Of a DNA stretch of 64,000 bases, positions 37,585-47,240 are shown piece after piece. The translations under genes and the position numbers were made by a program. Source of the DNA: Curtobacterium sp. MCLR17_036 (GTDB lineage: Bacteria; Actinomycetota; Actinomycetes; Actinomycetales; Microbacteriaceae); assembly GCF_003234445.2 (NCBI RefSeq), contig NZ_CP126269.1, positions 992,001 to 1,056,000 on the forward strand, read 5' to 3'. Every line of letters starts with the position of its first letter. Within the stretch, counting starts at the first letter, position 1. Under the pieces are notes generated by a model that saw only the letters and a list, made by a program, of their open reading frames with translations, made no database searches and was not told the origin of the DNA.

Positions 37585-38910
37585 ATGCTGCTCGTCGCTG
37601 CTGCGCTGTTGACCGCCTCGATGCACTCGCTCGGAGTGGTCGAGACACCGAACGTGCCTCCGACCCCGCCGCCGACAGCGGTCGTCGCCGTCGCGCCCGT
37701 CGCCCCGGTCACCGCCGACGACGCGGCGACCGCGCACGGCCGCCGGATGCTCGACGACCTCGTCGCGCTCGCGCCGGCCGACCTCCGGCACGCACAGGAC
37801 GACGCGCGCCTGGTGGCGACCGTGCAGGACGACCCGCCGTCGGCGGTCGACGTGATCCGGTGGTGGGCCGGGCTCGGCGACGGTGCGCGGCAGTACGTCG
37901 AGCAGACCGCGCCGGCGGTGGTGGGGAACCTCGAGGGCGTGCCGTACGCCGTGCGCGACCGGGCGAACCGGACCACGCTGGACCGCGCGCTCGCGGCGGC
38001 CGACGGGGACGACGGGTCCGCCACGGTCCGGATGCTCGGCAAGGTCCGGGAGTCGCTCGTGCAGCAGCCCGGCGATCCGCAGCGCTTCCTCGTCACCCTC
38101 GACACCCGTGGTCCGGGGCGCGCGGCGATCGCGATCGGTGACCTCGACACCGCGACGGACGTGACCCTGGTGGTGCCGGGCATGTTCTTCACGGTGTCCG
38201 GGCAGATGGTCGACTTCACCGCCACCGCGAACGACCTGGCCGCCGAGCAGGCGTCGCTGGTCCCGCTCGCGGTGCACGGCGACCGGTCGGGAGTCGCGGT
38301 CGTCGCGTGGATGGGGTACCGCACGCCGGACCTGTCGAACATCCTGTCGCTGCAGCTCGCCGAGACCGGGGCGGGCCGGCTCGAGCGCGCCGTCGACGGC
38401 CTGCGCCACGTGCGGGACGGCGACCAGCCGCGGCTCAACCTCGTGGCGCACTCGTACGGGTCGACGACGGCGATGATGGCGCTCACCTCGGGGCGCATGA
38501 GCGCCGACACCCTGACCGTGCTCGGCTCGCCGGGCAGCGACGTCCGTTCTGCGTCCGACCTCGCCGTGCCGCACGGGCAGGTCTTCGTCGGCAGCGCGCA
38601 CAGCGACCCGATCGCCGGCTCCGGGTACTTCGGCACCGACCCCGGCGAGGCGTCCTTCGGTGCGACGGTCCTCGACCTCCGCACCGCGACGCACGGACAG
38701 GGCACGACGGCGGTGTTCCGACGACCGGTCGGCCACAACGACTACCTGAAACCCGGCACGGCCTCGCTGCACGACGTCGCGCTCATCGGGGTCGGGCGCG
38801 GGGACGTCGTGCGCGACCAGGCGCAGGGCGGATCGTCGCGCGGCGACGGCGTCACGGTCTCGCCGGACGTGTTCCTCGTCCGTCCGCAGGACCTGCAACC
38901 CCGCGACTGA
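37585..38910 (+). CDS. DUF1023 alpha/beta hydrolase, probably secreted
   Basis: Protein of 441 residues. It begins with a short hydrophobic stretch (LLVAAALLTASMHSL) followed by a Pro-rich linker, which may be a signal peptide or anchor. The C-terminal DUF1023 domain has the nucleophile Ser290 in AHSYGST and a likely catalytic His384 in GHNDY; the acid residue is probably the Asp in SAHSDPIAG. The family is found mainly in actinobacteria and substrates are not known. ATG at 37585 with GGGGGAG upstream. Confidence 0.85.
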   Translation: MLLVAAALLTASMHSLGVVETPNVPPTPPPTAVVAVAPVAPVTADDAATAHGRRMLDDLVALAPADLRHAQDDARLVATVQDDPPSAVDVIRWWAGLGDGARQYVEQTAPAVVGNLEGVPYAVRDRANRTTLDRALAAADGDDGSATVRMLGKVRESLVQQPGDPQRFLVTLDTRGPGRAAIAIGDLDTATDVTLVVPGMFFTVSGQMVDFTATANDLAAEQASLVPLAVHGDRSGVAVVAWMGYRTPDLSNILSLQLAETGAGRLERAVDGLRHVRDGDQPRLNLVAHSYGSTTAMMALTSGRMSADTLTVLGSPGSDVRSASDLAVPHGQVFVGSAHSDPIAGSGYFGTDPGEASFGATVLDLRTATHGQGTTAVFRRPVGHNDYLKPGTASLHDVALIGVGRGDVVRDQAQGGSSRGDGVTVSPDVFLVRPQDLQPRD

Positions 38911-39129
38911 CGGACCGCACCGGTGCGCGGGCCGGCACCGGGCTGCGGGCACCCGCGACGTGACCGGATCGTGACCCGCGGCCGACGTGCCGGGGCCGCG
39001 CCGGGCATCCCGACCGGATCGGCGAGCCCGCGCGGATCGCGGGCCGCTCGGACCGGTGGCTGGACGGCAACCTGTGCGCCGCCGCAGCCTGCACTCGTTC
39101 CACGGCAGAACGGTTCCAGCCCGCCTGCC

Positions 39130-39135
39130 TACCGT
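39130..39135 (+). promoter_or_regulatory. -10 box of the penicillin-binding protein gene (leaderless)
   Basis: TACCGT is followed by 6 nt and the ATG at 39142. Confidence 0.65.
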
Positions 39136-39141
39136 GCACCC

Positions 39142-41502
39142 ATGCGAGTGGTGCGTTGGCCTGGGGCCCTGTTGGTCTTCGTGGTGATGTCGGTGCTGGC
39201 GGGCATGCTCGTCACGGTCGCGTTGACGCCCGCGGTCGCCGTCGCCGGCGAGAGCGCGTCGGGCGCGGCGGCGTTCTTCGAGGACCTGCCGAGCTACCTC
39301 GACGTGCAGACCCCGCAGCAGGTCTCGTCGGTCTACGCGACGAAGGACGGCAAGCAGGTCAAGATCGCGTCCTTCTACGCCGAGAACCGCACGAACGTGA
39401 CGTCCCACCAGATGGCCGACTCGCTCAAGCAGGCGGCCATCGACACCGAGGACCCGCGGTTCTACGACGAGGGCGGCATCGACCTGCTCGGCACGGTCCG
39501 CGGTGCCGCGGCCACCGTCGTCGGCGGGGACGTGCAGGGCGGGTCGAGCATCACGCAGCAGTACGTCAAGAACGTGCTCGTGCAGCAGTGCGAGCAGCTG
39601 ACCGGCAGCGACCAGGCCGCCACCGAGGCGAAGGTGGCCGCGTGCTACCAGGACGCCGCCGGCGTCACCCCGCAGCGGAAGCTGCAGGAGATGCGGTACG
39701 CGATCGCGGTCAACAAGAAGTACACGAAGGACCAGATCCTGACCGGGTACCTCAACATCGTCGGGCTCGGCGGGCGGGTCTACGGCGCCGAGGCCGGTGC
39801 GGAGTACTACTTCGGCGTGCACGCGGCGGACCTGTCGCTCGTGCAGTCGGCCACGCTCGTCGCGATCCTCAACAACCCGTCGAACCTGCGCATCGACCGG
39901 CCCGCTGACCGGGACAACGGGCAGGCGGACGGGTACGCGGCGACGAAGGAGCGCCGCGACTACGTGCTCCGCCGGATGCAGGCGCACGGGTCGATCACGA
40001 CGGCACAGATGACGACGGCGATCGCGACGCCCGTCACGCCGAGGATCACCGAGACCGCGAACGGCTGCTCGACCGCCGCGACGAAGTTCGACGCGGGCTA
40101 CTTCTGCGACTACGTCCGCGACCAGGTGCTCCGGGACCCCGCCTTCGGCAGGACCGCGGCCGCACGCATCGCCACCCTCGACACGAAGGGCCTGCAGATC
40201 CACACCTCGCTCGACCTCGACGTGCAGGCGCAGGCGCAGAACGCCCTGTCGACCTACGTCCCGGCGACGATGGCGGGGGTCGACCTCGGCGGGTCGAACG
40301 TCACCGTCGAGCCGGGGACCGGTCGGATCATGTCGATGGTGCAGAACACGGCCTACACGCAGGCCGACACGACCACGCCCGGCACGACGGCCGTGAACTA
40401 CAGCGCCGACGCCGCCTCCGGCAACTCCGGCGGGTTCCAGACCGGCTCCACGTACAAGGTGTTCACGCTGGCCGAGTGGCTCGCGAGCGGGCACACGCTG
40501 TCCGACTCCGTCACGACGTCCGAGCACCAGTTCGAGAACGCCGAGTTCACGAACAGCTGCCAGAACGTGGCCGGCGGCGTCTGGAACGTGGCGAACGCCG
40601 AGGCCGTGCCCGCGTCGATGACCGTCGCCGCCGCGACCACCGAGTCGATCAACACCGCGTACGCGCAGATGGGCAAGCAGCTCGACCTGTGCCGGATCGC
40701 CCAGCTCGCGCAGTCCATGGGCATCCACCGCGCCGACGGCGCACCGCTCGGCCAGACCCCGTCGTCGATCCTCGGCGTCAACGAGCTGTCGCCGATCGAC
40801 CTCGCCGAGGCCTACGCCGGCTTCGCGAACGGCGGCATCGTCTGCACCCCGATCGCCATCGACTCGGTCACCGAGGCCGACGGCACCGCGATCACGCCGA
40901 CGCCGTCGTCCTGCACCCGAGGGGTCGCGGCGGACGTCGCGGGCACCGTCGACTACGCGCTGCAGGGGGTCCTGAGCGGGTCCGGCACCGCCGCGCTGGC
41001 GAACCCCGGCGACGCGGTCCCGAAGTTCGCGAAGACCGGCACCACCGACGGCGACGTGCAGAACTGGCTGGTCGCCTCGACGACGAAGTACACGAACGCG
41101 ACCTGGATCGGCAACGTCCAGAACGCGGTGTCGCTCGCGCAGGTCCCGTTCCCGCGCGGCACGACCGGGTACAGCGCCAAGTTCGGGGTCGGGAAGGCGA
41201 TGATGACCTACCTCGACGGTGCCGTCGGCGGCGGAGCGCTGCCGGCTCCGGACCCGGCGATGATCGGGAACGCGTCGAGCGGGTCCGCGGCCCAGCAGGC
41301 GTCCGGTGCGGCGGCGGGGGCCGGTGGGTCGGCCGCGTCGGGCGCGTCCGCGGGGTCCGGTGGGTCGCGTGCGTCCGGTGCGTCGGCTGTTCCGTCGCCT
41401 GCGGCGACCGCTGCCCCTGCCGCCCCTGCCGCCCCCGCTGCTCCGGCTGCTCCTGCGACGGCGGCACCTGCCGCACCGGGTGCGGCTCGCGGTCGGCACT
41501 GA
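39142..41502 (+). CDS. Class A penicillin-binding protein (glycosyltransferase and transpeptidase)
   Basis: Protein of 786 residues with one N-terminal membrane anchor. The GT51 domain has the catalytic Glu103 in DTEDPRFYDEGGID and GGSSITQQYVKN. The transpeptidase domain has the nucleophile Ser436 with Lys439 (GSTYK), a SxN motif (ESINTAY) and KTG at Lys631. It polymerises and cross-links peptidoglycan outside the membrane. The last 75 residues are an Ala/Pro/Gly-rich tail (APAAPAAPAAPAA), presumably disordered in the cell wall. The usual His of EDxxFxxHxG is a Glu, as in other actinobacterial members. Confidence 0.95.
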   Translation: MRVVRWPGALLVFVVMSVLAGMLVTVALTPAVAVAGESASGAAAFFEDLPSYLDVQTPQQVSSVYATKDGKQVKIASFYAENRTNVTSHQMADSLKQAAIDTEDPRFYDEGGIDLLGTVRGAAATVVGGDVQGGSSITQQYVKNVLVQQCEQLTGSDQAATEAKVAACYQDAAGVTPQRKLQEMRYAIAVNKKYTKDQILTGYLNIVGLGGRVYGAEAGAEYYFGVHAADLSLVQSATLVAILNNPSNLRIDRPADRDNGQADGYAATKERRDYVLRRMQAHGSITTAQMTTAIATPVTPRITETANGCSTAATKFDAGYFCDYVRDQVLRDPAFGRTAAARIATLDTKGLQIHTSLDLDVQAQAQNALSTYVPATMAGVDLGGSNVTVEPGTGRIMSMVQNTAYTQADTTTPGTTAVNYSADAASGNSGGFQTGSTYKVFTLAEWLASGHTLSDSVTTSEHQFENAEFTNSCQNVAGGVWNVANAEAVPASMTVAAATTESINTAYAQMGKQLDLCRIAQLAQSMGIHRADGAPLGQTPSSILGVNELSPIDLAEAYAGFANGGIVCTPIAIDSVTEADGTAITPTPSSCTRGVAADVAGTVDYALQGVLSGSGTAALANPGDAVPKFAKTGTTDGDVQNWLVASTTKYTNATWIGNVQNAVSLAQVPFPRGTTGYSAKFGVGKAMMTYLDGAVGGGALPAPDPAMIGNASSGSAAQQASGAAAGAGGSAASGASAGSGGSRASGASAVPSPAATAAPAAPAAPAAPAAPATAAPAAPGAARGRH

Positions 41503-41757
41503 CGCCCGGCCGGGAGGCCCGGTGCCGGTCCGGTGGGCGGCCCGCGGTCGGTGCGGTGCAGGTCCGGCGCGGGTCCGGCGCTGGTCGTCGTGCCGGTGCT
41601 CGGCGCGGACACTCGGCGTGGGCCCTGAGTGCGGGTCGTGCGTCGGTCGGGGCGCTGGCCGCGGGTCGGTTCTCCACAGGCGGGCGGGACTGCGCGGTGG
41701 TGACGCGGGGTCGGCAATAGACTGGTCCGCATTCCACGAACCGATCGACGGAGCACC

Positions 41758-42057
41758 ATGCCTGACATCACGAGCGAGCAGGTCGCCCACCTGGCGAACC
41801 TCGCACGTATCGCACTCACGCCCGACGAGATCGAGAAGCTGACCGGGGAGCTGTCGCACATCGTCGACAGCGTCGCCCGTGTGGCCGAGGTCGCGACCGA
41901 CGACGTCCCGCTGACGAGCCACCCCGTGCCGCTCGGCAACGTCTTCCGCCCCGACGTGGTCGGCACGACGCTGACCCAGGAGCAGGCGCTCTCCGGGGCG
42001 CCCGACTCCGACGGCGAACGGTTCCGTGTGACGGCCATCCTGGGAGAAGAGCAGTGA
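41758..42057 (+). CDS. gatC: Glutamyl/aspartyl-tRNA amidotransferase subunit C
   Basis: Protein of 99 residues. GatC stabilises the A and B subunits of the enzyme that converts Glu-tRNA(Gln), and often Asp-tRNA(Asn), to the amidated form. Recognised by [20 protein letters not shown] and the C-terminal acidic stretch. ATG with GGAG 6-8 nt upstream. The 254-nt gap before it is low-complexity GC-rich sequence with a probable -10 box TAGACT near 41720. First gene of gatCAB, overlapping gatA by 4 nt. Confidence 0.95.
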   Translation: MPDITSEQVAHLANLARIALTPDEIEKLTGELSHIVDSVARVAEVATDDVPLTSHPVPLGNVFRPDVVGTTLTQEQALSGAPDSDGERFRVTAILGEEQ

Positions 42058-43601
42058 CCGACGACATCACCCGCCTCAGCGCCGCGGCGCTCGCCGACGC
42101 CCTCGTGGCGCGCGACGTCTCCAGCGTCGAGGCCACGCAGGCCCACCTCGACCGCATCGCCGCGGTCGACGGCGACGTGCACGCCTTCCTGCACGTCAAC
42201 CAGAACGCCCTCGCGGTGGCGAAGTCGATCGACTCGCGCCGCTCGGCGGGCGACGACCTCGGCCCCCTCGCCGGCGTGCCGATCGCGGTCAAGGACGTCC
42301 TGTGCACGCAGGACATGCCGACCACGTCCGGCTCGAAGATCCTCGAGGGCTGGGTGCCCCCGTACGACGCGACGCCGGTCGCGAAGCTCCGTGCCGCCGG
42401 CCTGGTGCCGCTCGGCAAGACGAACATGGACGAGTTCGCGATGGGCTCGACCACCGAGTTCTCGGCGTTCGGCCCCACGCACAACCCGTGGGACCTCGAC
42501 CGGATCCCCGGCGGCTCCGGCGGTGGCTCCGCAGCCGCCGTCGCCGCGCACGAGGCGCCCCTCGCCCTCGGTTCCGACACCGGTGGGTCGATCCGGCAGC
42601 CCGGTGCCGTGACCGGCACGGTCGGCGTGAAGCCGACGTACGGCGGGGTCAGCCGCTACGGCTCGATCGCGCTGGCGTCCAGCCTCGACCAGGTCGGTCC
42701 GGTCTCCCGCACGGTCCTCGACGCCGCGCTCCTGCACGACGTCATCGGCGGGCACGACCCGCGCGACTCCACCTCGATCCCGGACGCCTGGCCCTCGATG
42801 GCCGCTGCGGCCCGCGAAGGCCTGCAGGCGGACACGCTCCGCGGCCTGCGGGTCGGCGTCGTGAAGGAACTCGCCGGCGGCGACGGCTTCCAGGCCGGCG
42901 TCACGCAGCGCTTCCAGGAGACCGTGGCCCTGCTCGAGTCGGCCGGTGCGGTCGTCGTCGAGATCGACGCCCCGTCGTTCGCGTACGCCATCAGCGCGTA
43001 CTACCTGATCCTGCCGGCCGAGGCGTCGTCGAACCTCGCCAAGTTCGACTCGGTGCGCTTCGGGCTCCGCGTCACGCCGGAGAACGGTGCCACCGTCGAG
43101 GACGTCATGGCGGCCACGCGCGAGGCCGGCTTCGGCCCGGAGGTCAAGCGCCGCATCATCCTCGGCACCTACGCCCTGAGCGCCGGATACTACGACGCCT
43201 ACTACGGCTCGGCGCAGAAGGTCCGCACTCTCGTCCAGCGCGACTTCCAGGCCGCGTTCGAGCAGGTCGACCTGCTCATCAGCCCGTCGGCCCCGACGAC
43301 GGCGTTCCCGATCGGAGAGCGCATCGACGACCCGCTGGCGATGTACCTCAACGACCTCACGACGATCCCGGCGAACCTGGCCGGCGTCCCCGGCATGAGC
43401 ATCCCGAACGGCCTCGCCCCCGAGGACTCGCTGCCCGTCGGCGTGCAGCTCATGGCACCGCAGCGCGAGGACGCCCGGCTCTACCGCTACGGCGCCGCCC
43501 TCGAGCGGCTGCTCGAACAGCAGTGGGGTCGCCCGCTCATCGACAGCATCCCGGACCTCGACCAGTCTCAGCAGTCCGCTGCGCAGGAAGGTGTGATCTG
43601 A
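42054..43601 (+). CDS. gatA: Glutamyl/aspartyl-tRNA amidotransferase subunit A
   Basis: Protein of 515 residues. It is the glutaminase of the amidotransferase complex, supplying ammonia. The amidase signature triad is complete: Lys80 in AVKDV, Ser155 in [12 protein letters not shown] and Ser179 in [11 protein letters not shown]. The GTG start overlaps gatC, and the stop overlaps the gatB start (TGATG), so the three subunits are translationally coupled. Confidence 0.97.
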   Translation: MTDDITRLSAAALADALVARDVSSVEATQAHLDRIAAVDGDVHAFLHVNQNALAVAKSIDSRRSAGDDLGPLAGVPIAVKDVLCTQDMPTTSGSKILEGWVPPYDATPVAKLRAAGLVPLGKTNMDEFAMGSTTEFSAFGPTHNPWDLDRIPGGSGGGSAAAVAAHEAPLALGSDTGGSIRQPGAVTGTVGVKPTYGGVSRYGSIALASSLDQVGPVSRTVLDAALLHDVIGGHDPRDSTSIPDAWPSMAAAAREGLQADTLRGLRVGVVKELAGGDGFQAGVTQRFQETVALLESAGAVVVEIDAPSFAYAISAYYLILPAEASSNLAKFDSVRFGLRVTPENGATVEDVMAATREAGFGPEVKRRIILGTYALSAGYYDAYYGSAQKVRTLVQRDFQAAFEQVDLLISPSAPTTAFPIGERIDDPLAMYLNDLTTIPANLAGVPGMSIPNGLAPEDSLPVGVQLMAPQREDARLYRYGAALERLLEQQWGRPLIDSIPDLDQSQQSAAQEGVI

Positions 43602-45106
43602 TGGCGCAGAAGGACGCGCTCATGGACTTCGACGAGGCGCTCGAGCGCTACGAGCCGGTGCTCGGCTTCGAGGTGCACGTCGAACTCGCGACGAAGACGA
43701 AGATGTTCTCGGACGCTCCGAACTTCTTCGGTGGCGAGCCGAACACGAACGTCACGCCCGTCGACCTCGGTCTGCCCGGGTCGCTGCCGGTCGTGAACGA
43801 GCAGGCCGTGCGCTACTCGATCCAGCTCGGGCTCGCGCTCGGCTGCTCGATCGCCGAGTCGTCGCGGTTCGCCCGGAAGAACTACTTCTACCCGGACAAC
43901 CCCAAGAACTACCAGGTCTCGCAGTTCGACGAGCCGATCGCCTTCGAGGGCGAGGTCGAGGTCGAACTCGCCGACGGCACGATCTTCAACGTCCCGATCG
44001 AGCGCGCCCACATGGAGGAGGACGCCGGCAAGCTCACGCACGTCGGTGGCGCCACCGGTCGCATCCAGGGCGCCGAGTACTCGCTCGTCGACTACAACCG
44101 CGCCGGTGTGCCCCTGGTCGAGATCGTCACGAAGCCGATCGTCGGCGCAGAGCACCGCGCCCCCGAGCTCGGTGCCGCGTACGTGCAGGTCATCCGTGAC
44201 CTCGTCCGTGCGCTCGGTGTCTCCGAGGCCCGCATGGAGCGCGGCAACCTGCGCTGCGACGCGAACATCTCGCTGCGCCCCCGCGGCCAGGAGAAGCTCG
44301 GCACCCGCACCGAGACGAAGAACGTCAACTCCTTCCGCGCCGTCGAGCGTGCGATCCGCTACGAGATCCAGCGCCAGGCCGCGATCCTCGCCGCCGGTGG
44401 GACGATCACGCAGGAGACCCGGCACTGGCACGAGGACACCGGCCGCACGTCGTCCGGCCGTCCGAAGTCCGACGCCGACGACTACCGCTACTTCCCGGAG
44501 CCCGACCTGCTGCCCGTGGTGCCGGACCCCGCCCTCATCGAGGAGCTCCGTGCGTCCCTGCCCGAGGCCCCGGTGGCCCGGCGTCGTCGTCTCAAGGGCG
44601 AGTGGGGCTTCGCGGACCTCGAGTTCCAGGACGTCGTCAACGGCGGGCTGCTGGACGAGGTCGAGGGGACGGTCGCCGCAGGTGCCGCACCGCAGGCCGC
44701 GCGCAAGTGGTGGACCGGTGAGATCAGCCGTGTCGCGAACGCGCAGGACGCCGCCCCCGGCGACCTGGTGTCGCCGCAGCACGTCGCCGAGGTCATCGCG
44801 CTCGTCGAGTCCGGCGACCTGACCGACCGCCTGGCGCGCCAGGTGCTCGAGGGCGTCATCGCGGGCGAGGGTTCGCCGGCGCAGGTCGTCGAGTCCCGCG
44901 GGCTCAAGGTCGTCTCCGACGACTCGGCGCTCACGGCAGCGGTCGACGAGGCCCTGGCAGCGCAGCCCGACGTCCTGCAGAAGATCCGCGACGGCAAGGT
45001 GCAGGCCGCCGGCGCGATCATCGGTTCGGTGATGAAGGCGATGAAGGGCCAGGCCGACGCCGCCCGCGTGCGCGAGCTCGTCCTGGAGCGCGCGCAGCAG
45101 TCGTAG
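43601..45106 (+). CDS. gatB: Glutamyl/aspartyl-tRNA amidotransferase subunit B
   Basis: Protein of 501 residues. It binds the mischarged tRNA and activates its side-chain carboxylate with ATP. Landmarks are [44 protein letters not shown] and a C-terminal YqeY-like tRNA-binding tail ([17 protein letters not shown]). Its presence implies that the organism lacks a glutaminyl-tRNA synthetase or uses the indirect route. The start overlaps gatA by one base. Confidence 0.97.
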   Translation: MAQKDALMDFDEALERYEPVLGFEVHVELATKTKMFSDAPNFFGGEPNTNVTPVDLGLPGSLPVVNEQAVRYSIQLGLALGCSIAESSRFARKNYFYPDNPKNYQVSQFDEPIAFEGEVEVELADGTIFNVPIERAHMEEDAGKLTHVGGATGRIQGAEYSLVDYNRAGVPLVEIVTKPIVGAEHRAPELGAAYVQVIRDLVRALGVSEARMERGNLRCDANISLRPRGQEKLGTRTETKNVNSFRAVERAIRYEIQRQAAILAAGGTITQETRHWHEDTGRTSSGRPKSDADDYRYFPEPDLLPVVPDPALIEELRASLPEAPVARRRRLKGEWGFADLEFQDVVNGGLLDEVEGTVAAGAAPQAARKWWTGEISRVANAQDAAPGDLVSPQHVAEVIALVESGDLTDRLARQVLEGVIAGEGSPAQVVESRGLKVVSDDSALTAAVDEALAAQPDVLQKIRDGKVQAAGAIIGSVMKAMKGQADAARVRELVLERAQQS

Positions 45107-45125
45107 TCGCCACCGACGACGGACA

Positions 45126-45157
45126 GGAGGCGCGGTGCCAGCTGGCACCGCGCCTCC
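45126..45157 (+). terminator. Terminator after gatB
   Basis: A perfect 32-nt palindrome, GGAGGCGCGGTGCCAG followed by its complement, lies 20 nt after the gatB stop. Confidence 0.85.
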
Positions 45158-45191
45158 CGTGCATCCTGGGGACGCGTCAGCGACCCGGTGA

Positions 45192-45197
45192 CAGGAT
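45192..45197 (+). promoter_or_regulatory. -10 box of the type III polyketide synthase gene (leaderless)
   Basis: CAGGAT is followed by 5 nt and the GTG at 45203. Confidence 0.55.
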
Positions 45198-45202
45198 GAG
45201 TC

Positions 45203-46342
45203 GTGTCCGCAACGATCCGCGCCATCGGTACCGCCGTCCCCGAGACGACCCTCGACCAGCCGCGGGTGCGTGACCTGTTCGCGGCGCAGCCCGACCTCGG
45301 TCGCCTCGGACAGCGGCTCGTCCCCGCGGCCTTCGACGGCTCGGCGGTCGACCGACGGCACACCGTGCTCGAAGAGCTCGACTCCACGCGCGGCGGCGGT
45401 GCCTTCCGCGACGACGACGGGACCCTGCGCTCCCCGACGACCGGCACGCGCAACGACCGGTTCCGTGAGCTCGCGCCGCCGCTGTTCGTCGCCGCCGCAC
45501 GCGACGCCGTCGACCGCGCGGGCATCGCCCCCTCGTCGGTCACGCACCTGGTGACCGTGTCGTGCACCGGGTTCACGCAGCCCGGGCCGGACATCGGCGT
45601 CGTCGACCAGCTCGGTCTGCCGGCAGGGGTCTTCCGGCACCACATCGGCTTCATGGGCTGCTGCGCCGCGTTCCCGGCGCTCCGGATCGCCGCGGCCTTC
45701 GTCGACCAGGACCCGGACGCCGTCGTGCTCGTCGTCTGCGGCGAGCTCTGCACCCTGCACGTCCGGGCGTCGAACGACCCCGACCAGATCGTCGCGAACA
45801 GCGTCTTCGGGGACGGAGCCGCCGCGGCGGTCGTCGCACGCGACGGCGCCGGCCTGCGGTTCGAAGCGTTCGCGACGGCCGTGGTGCCGGAGGGCGCGTC
45901 GGAGATGGCGTGGAACATCGGCGACGAGGGCTTCGAGATGGTCCTGTCGACGGCCGTGCCGAAGCTCGTCGGCCTGCACGTGCCGCGGGCCGTGGAGTCG
46001 CTGCTCGGCGGCGGTGCGGCCTCCGACGTGCCGGTGTGGGCGGTGCACCCCGGCGGCCGCGCCATCCTCGACCGTGCGCAGGAGTCGCTCGGCCTGCCCG
46101 ACAGCGCGATGGTGTCGAGCCGACGGGTGCTGCGCGACCACGGCAACATGTCGAGCGCCACCGTGCTGTTCGTCCTCCGCGACGCGGTCGACGCGGGCCT
46201 GACCGACGGCGGTGCCGTCGTCGCACTCGCCTTCGGGCCCGGACTGACCGTGGAGAGTGCACGCCTCACCGCGGTGCGCACCGAGGCGTCGCCCGTGGTC
46301 GAACCGGTGCGGGTCCCCGTCGCGACCACGGGCACGGCGTGA
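45203..46342 (+). CDS. Type III polyketide synthase (chalcone synthase-like)
   Basis: Protein of 379 residues. The thiolase-fold triad is present: Cys153 in FMGCCAAFPALR, His282 in VHPGG and Asn315 in HGNMSSATV. Such homodimeric enzymes extend an acyl-CoA with malonyl-CoA and cyclise the product to alkylpyrones, alkylresorcinols or similar. Starter and product cannot be predicted. The next gene is a methyltransferase overlapping by 4 nt, so a methylated polyketide is likely. In related actinobacteria a third oxidoreductase gene is sometimes adjacent; none is here. Confidence 0.92.
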   Translation: MSATIRAIGTAVPETTLDQPRVRDLFAAQPDLGRLGQRLVPAAFDGSAVDRRHTVLEELDSTRGGGAFRDDDGTLRSPTTGTRNDRFRELAPPLFVAAARDAVDRAGIAPSSVTHLVTVSCTGFTQPGPDIGVVDQLGLPAGVFRHHIGFMGCCAAFPALRIAAAFVDQDPDAVVLVVCGELCTLHVRASNDPDQIVANSVFGDGAAAAVVARDGAGLRFEAFATAVVPEGASEMAWNIGDEGFEMVLSTAVPKLVGLHVPRAVESLLGGGAASDVPVWAVHPGGRAILDRAQESLGLPDSAMVSSRRVLRDHGNMSSATVLFVLRDAVDAGLTDGGAVVALAFGPGLTVESARLTAVRTEASPVVEPVRVPVATTGTA

Positions 46343-47061
46343 GTCGTCGCGGCGGTGCCGACCCGGCCCACTCGGCCGTCGACCTGCGCTCCCGGGCGCT
46401 CGACCTGACCGAGCTGATGGACGACCCGGACTGCGACCCGCGCGTCCTCGCGCGCACCTTCCGGCGCTTCGCGCTCGTCAACGCCCTGGTGAGCGGCTGG
46501 CGTTCGGCGTGGAGGACCCACATCGTGCCGGCGCTGCCGGTGGACGGCCGTGCTCGGGTCCTCGACCTCGGCTGCGGCGGCGGGGACCTGGCGCGCGCCG
46601 TCGTGCGGTGGGCGGCGAGCGACGGCTTCGACGTCGAGGTCGTCGGGGTCGACCCGGACCCGCGGGCGATCGACGCGGCGAGCCGACGGGCGCCGCGTGG
46701 CGTCACCTTCCGGCAGCAGTCGAGCGGTGAGCTGGTGGCAGCGGGGGAGCGGTTCGACGTCGTGGTGTCGAACCACGTGCTGCACCACCTGGGCGACGAC
46801 GAGCGGGCCGGGTTCCTCGCCGACTCCGCGGCACTCGCGACGAGCCGCAGCGTGCACTCGGACATCCGCCGGTCGCGTTCGGCGTACGGGGCCTACGCGC
46901 TGGCGTCGCCGCTGGTGTCGGCCGGCACCTTCGTGCGGGTCGACGGCCTGCGGTCGATCCGCCGGTCCTTCACCCTGGACGAGCTTCGCGACGCACTGCC
47001 CGGCGGGTGGCGGGCCGAACGGGTGGCGCCGCACCGGGTGCTGGCCGTCCGCGACGCCTGA
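46339..47061 (+). CDS. SAM-dependent methyltransferase, partner of the polyketide synthase
   Basis: Protein of 240 residues. Class I Rossmann fold with motif I VLDLGCGGGDLA around residue 73, an acidic motif II (VVGVDPDPRAIDAA) and FDVVVSNHVLHHLGDDE near the active site. A short N-terminal helical region (ARTFRRFALVNALVSGWR) is typical of small-molecule methyltransferases in such cassettes. GTG start overlaps the polyketide synthase stop. Product inferred as a tailoring enzyme; substrate unknown. Confidence 0.88.
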   Translation: MSRRGGADPAHSAVDLRSRALDLTELMDDPDCDPRVLARTFRRFALVNALVSGWRSAWRTHIVPALPVDGRARVLDLGCGGGDLARAVVRWAASDGFDVEVVGVDPDPRAIDAASRRAPRGVTFRQQSSGELVAAGERFDVVVSNHVLHHLGDDERAGFLADSAALATSRSVHSDIRRSRSAYGAYALASPLVSAGTFVRVDGLRSIRRSFTLDELRDALPGGWRAERVAPHRVLAVRDA

Positions 47062-47167
47062 GGGGCACGGACACTCCGACAGCCGGGACCGGTGACGGGG
47101 TCCCGCGGCGCGTGGCATCCCCGCGCGACGCGGCGTGCGGGGGTGCCGGCTGCGCCGTGCCGCACGG

Positions 47168-47240
47168 GGCAGCGGGCAGCGGATCAGCGGATCAGCGGGG
47201 TAGTGGGTCAGCGGGGCGGTGGATCAGTGGATCAGCGTGG
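47168..47240. repeat. Short GGATCAGCG-type tandem repeats
   Basis: Degenerate 8-9 nt iterations of GGATCAGCG extend from the gap into the last codons of the kinase gene on the minus strand, where they encode its C-terminal TLIH and the stop. The remaining 47062-47167 region has no visible gene. Confidence 0.55.

Noticed and set aside
46257..46730. Additional plus-strand gene within the polyketide synthase/methyltransferase junction
   Set aside because: It is an out-of-frame shadow overlapping two well supported genes.
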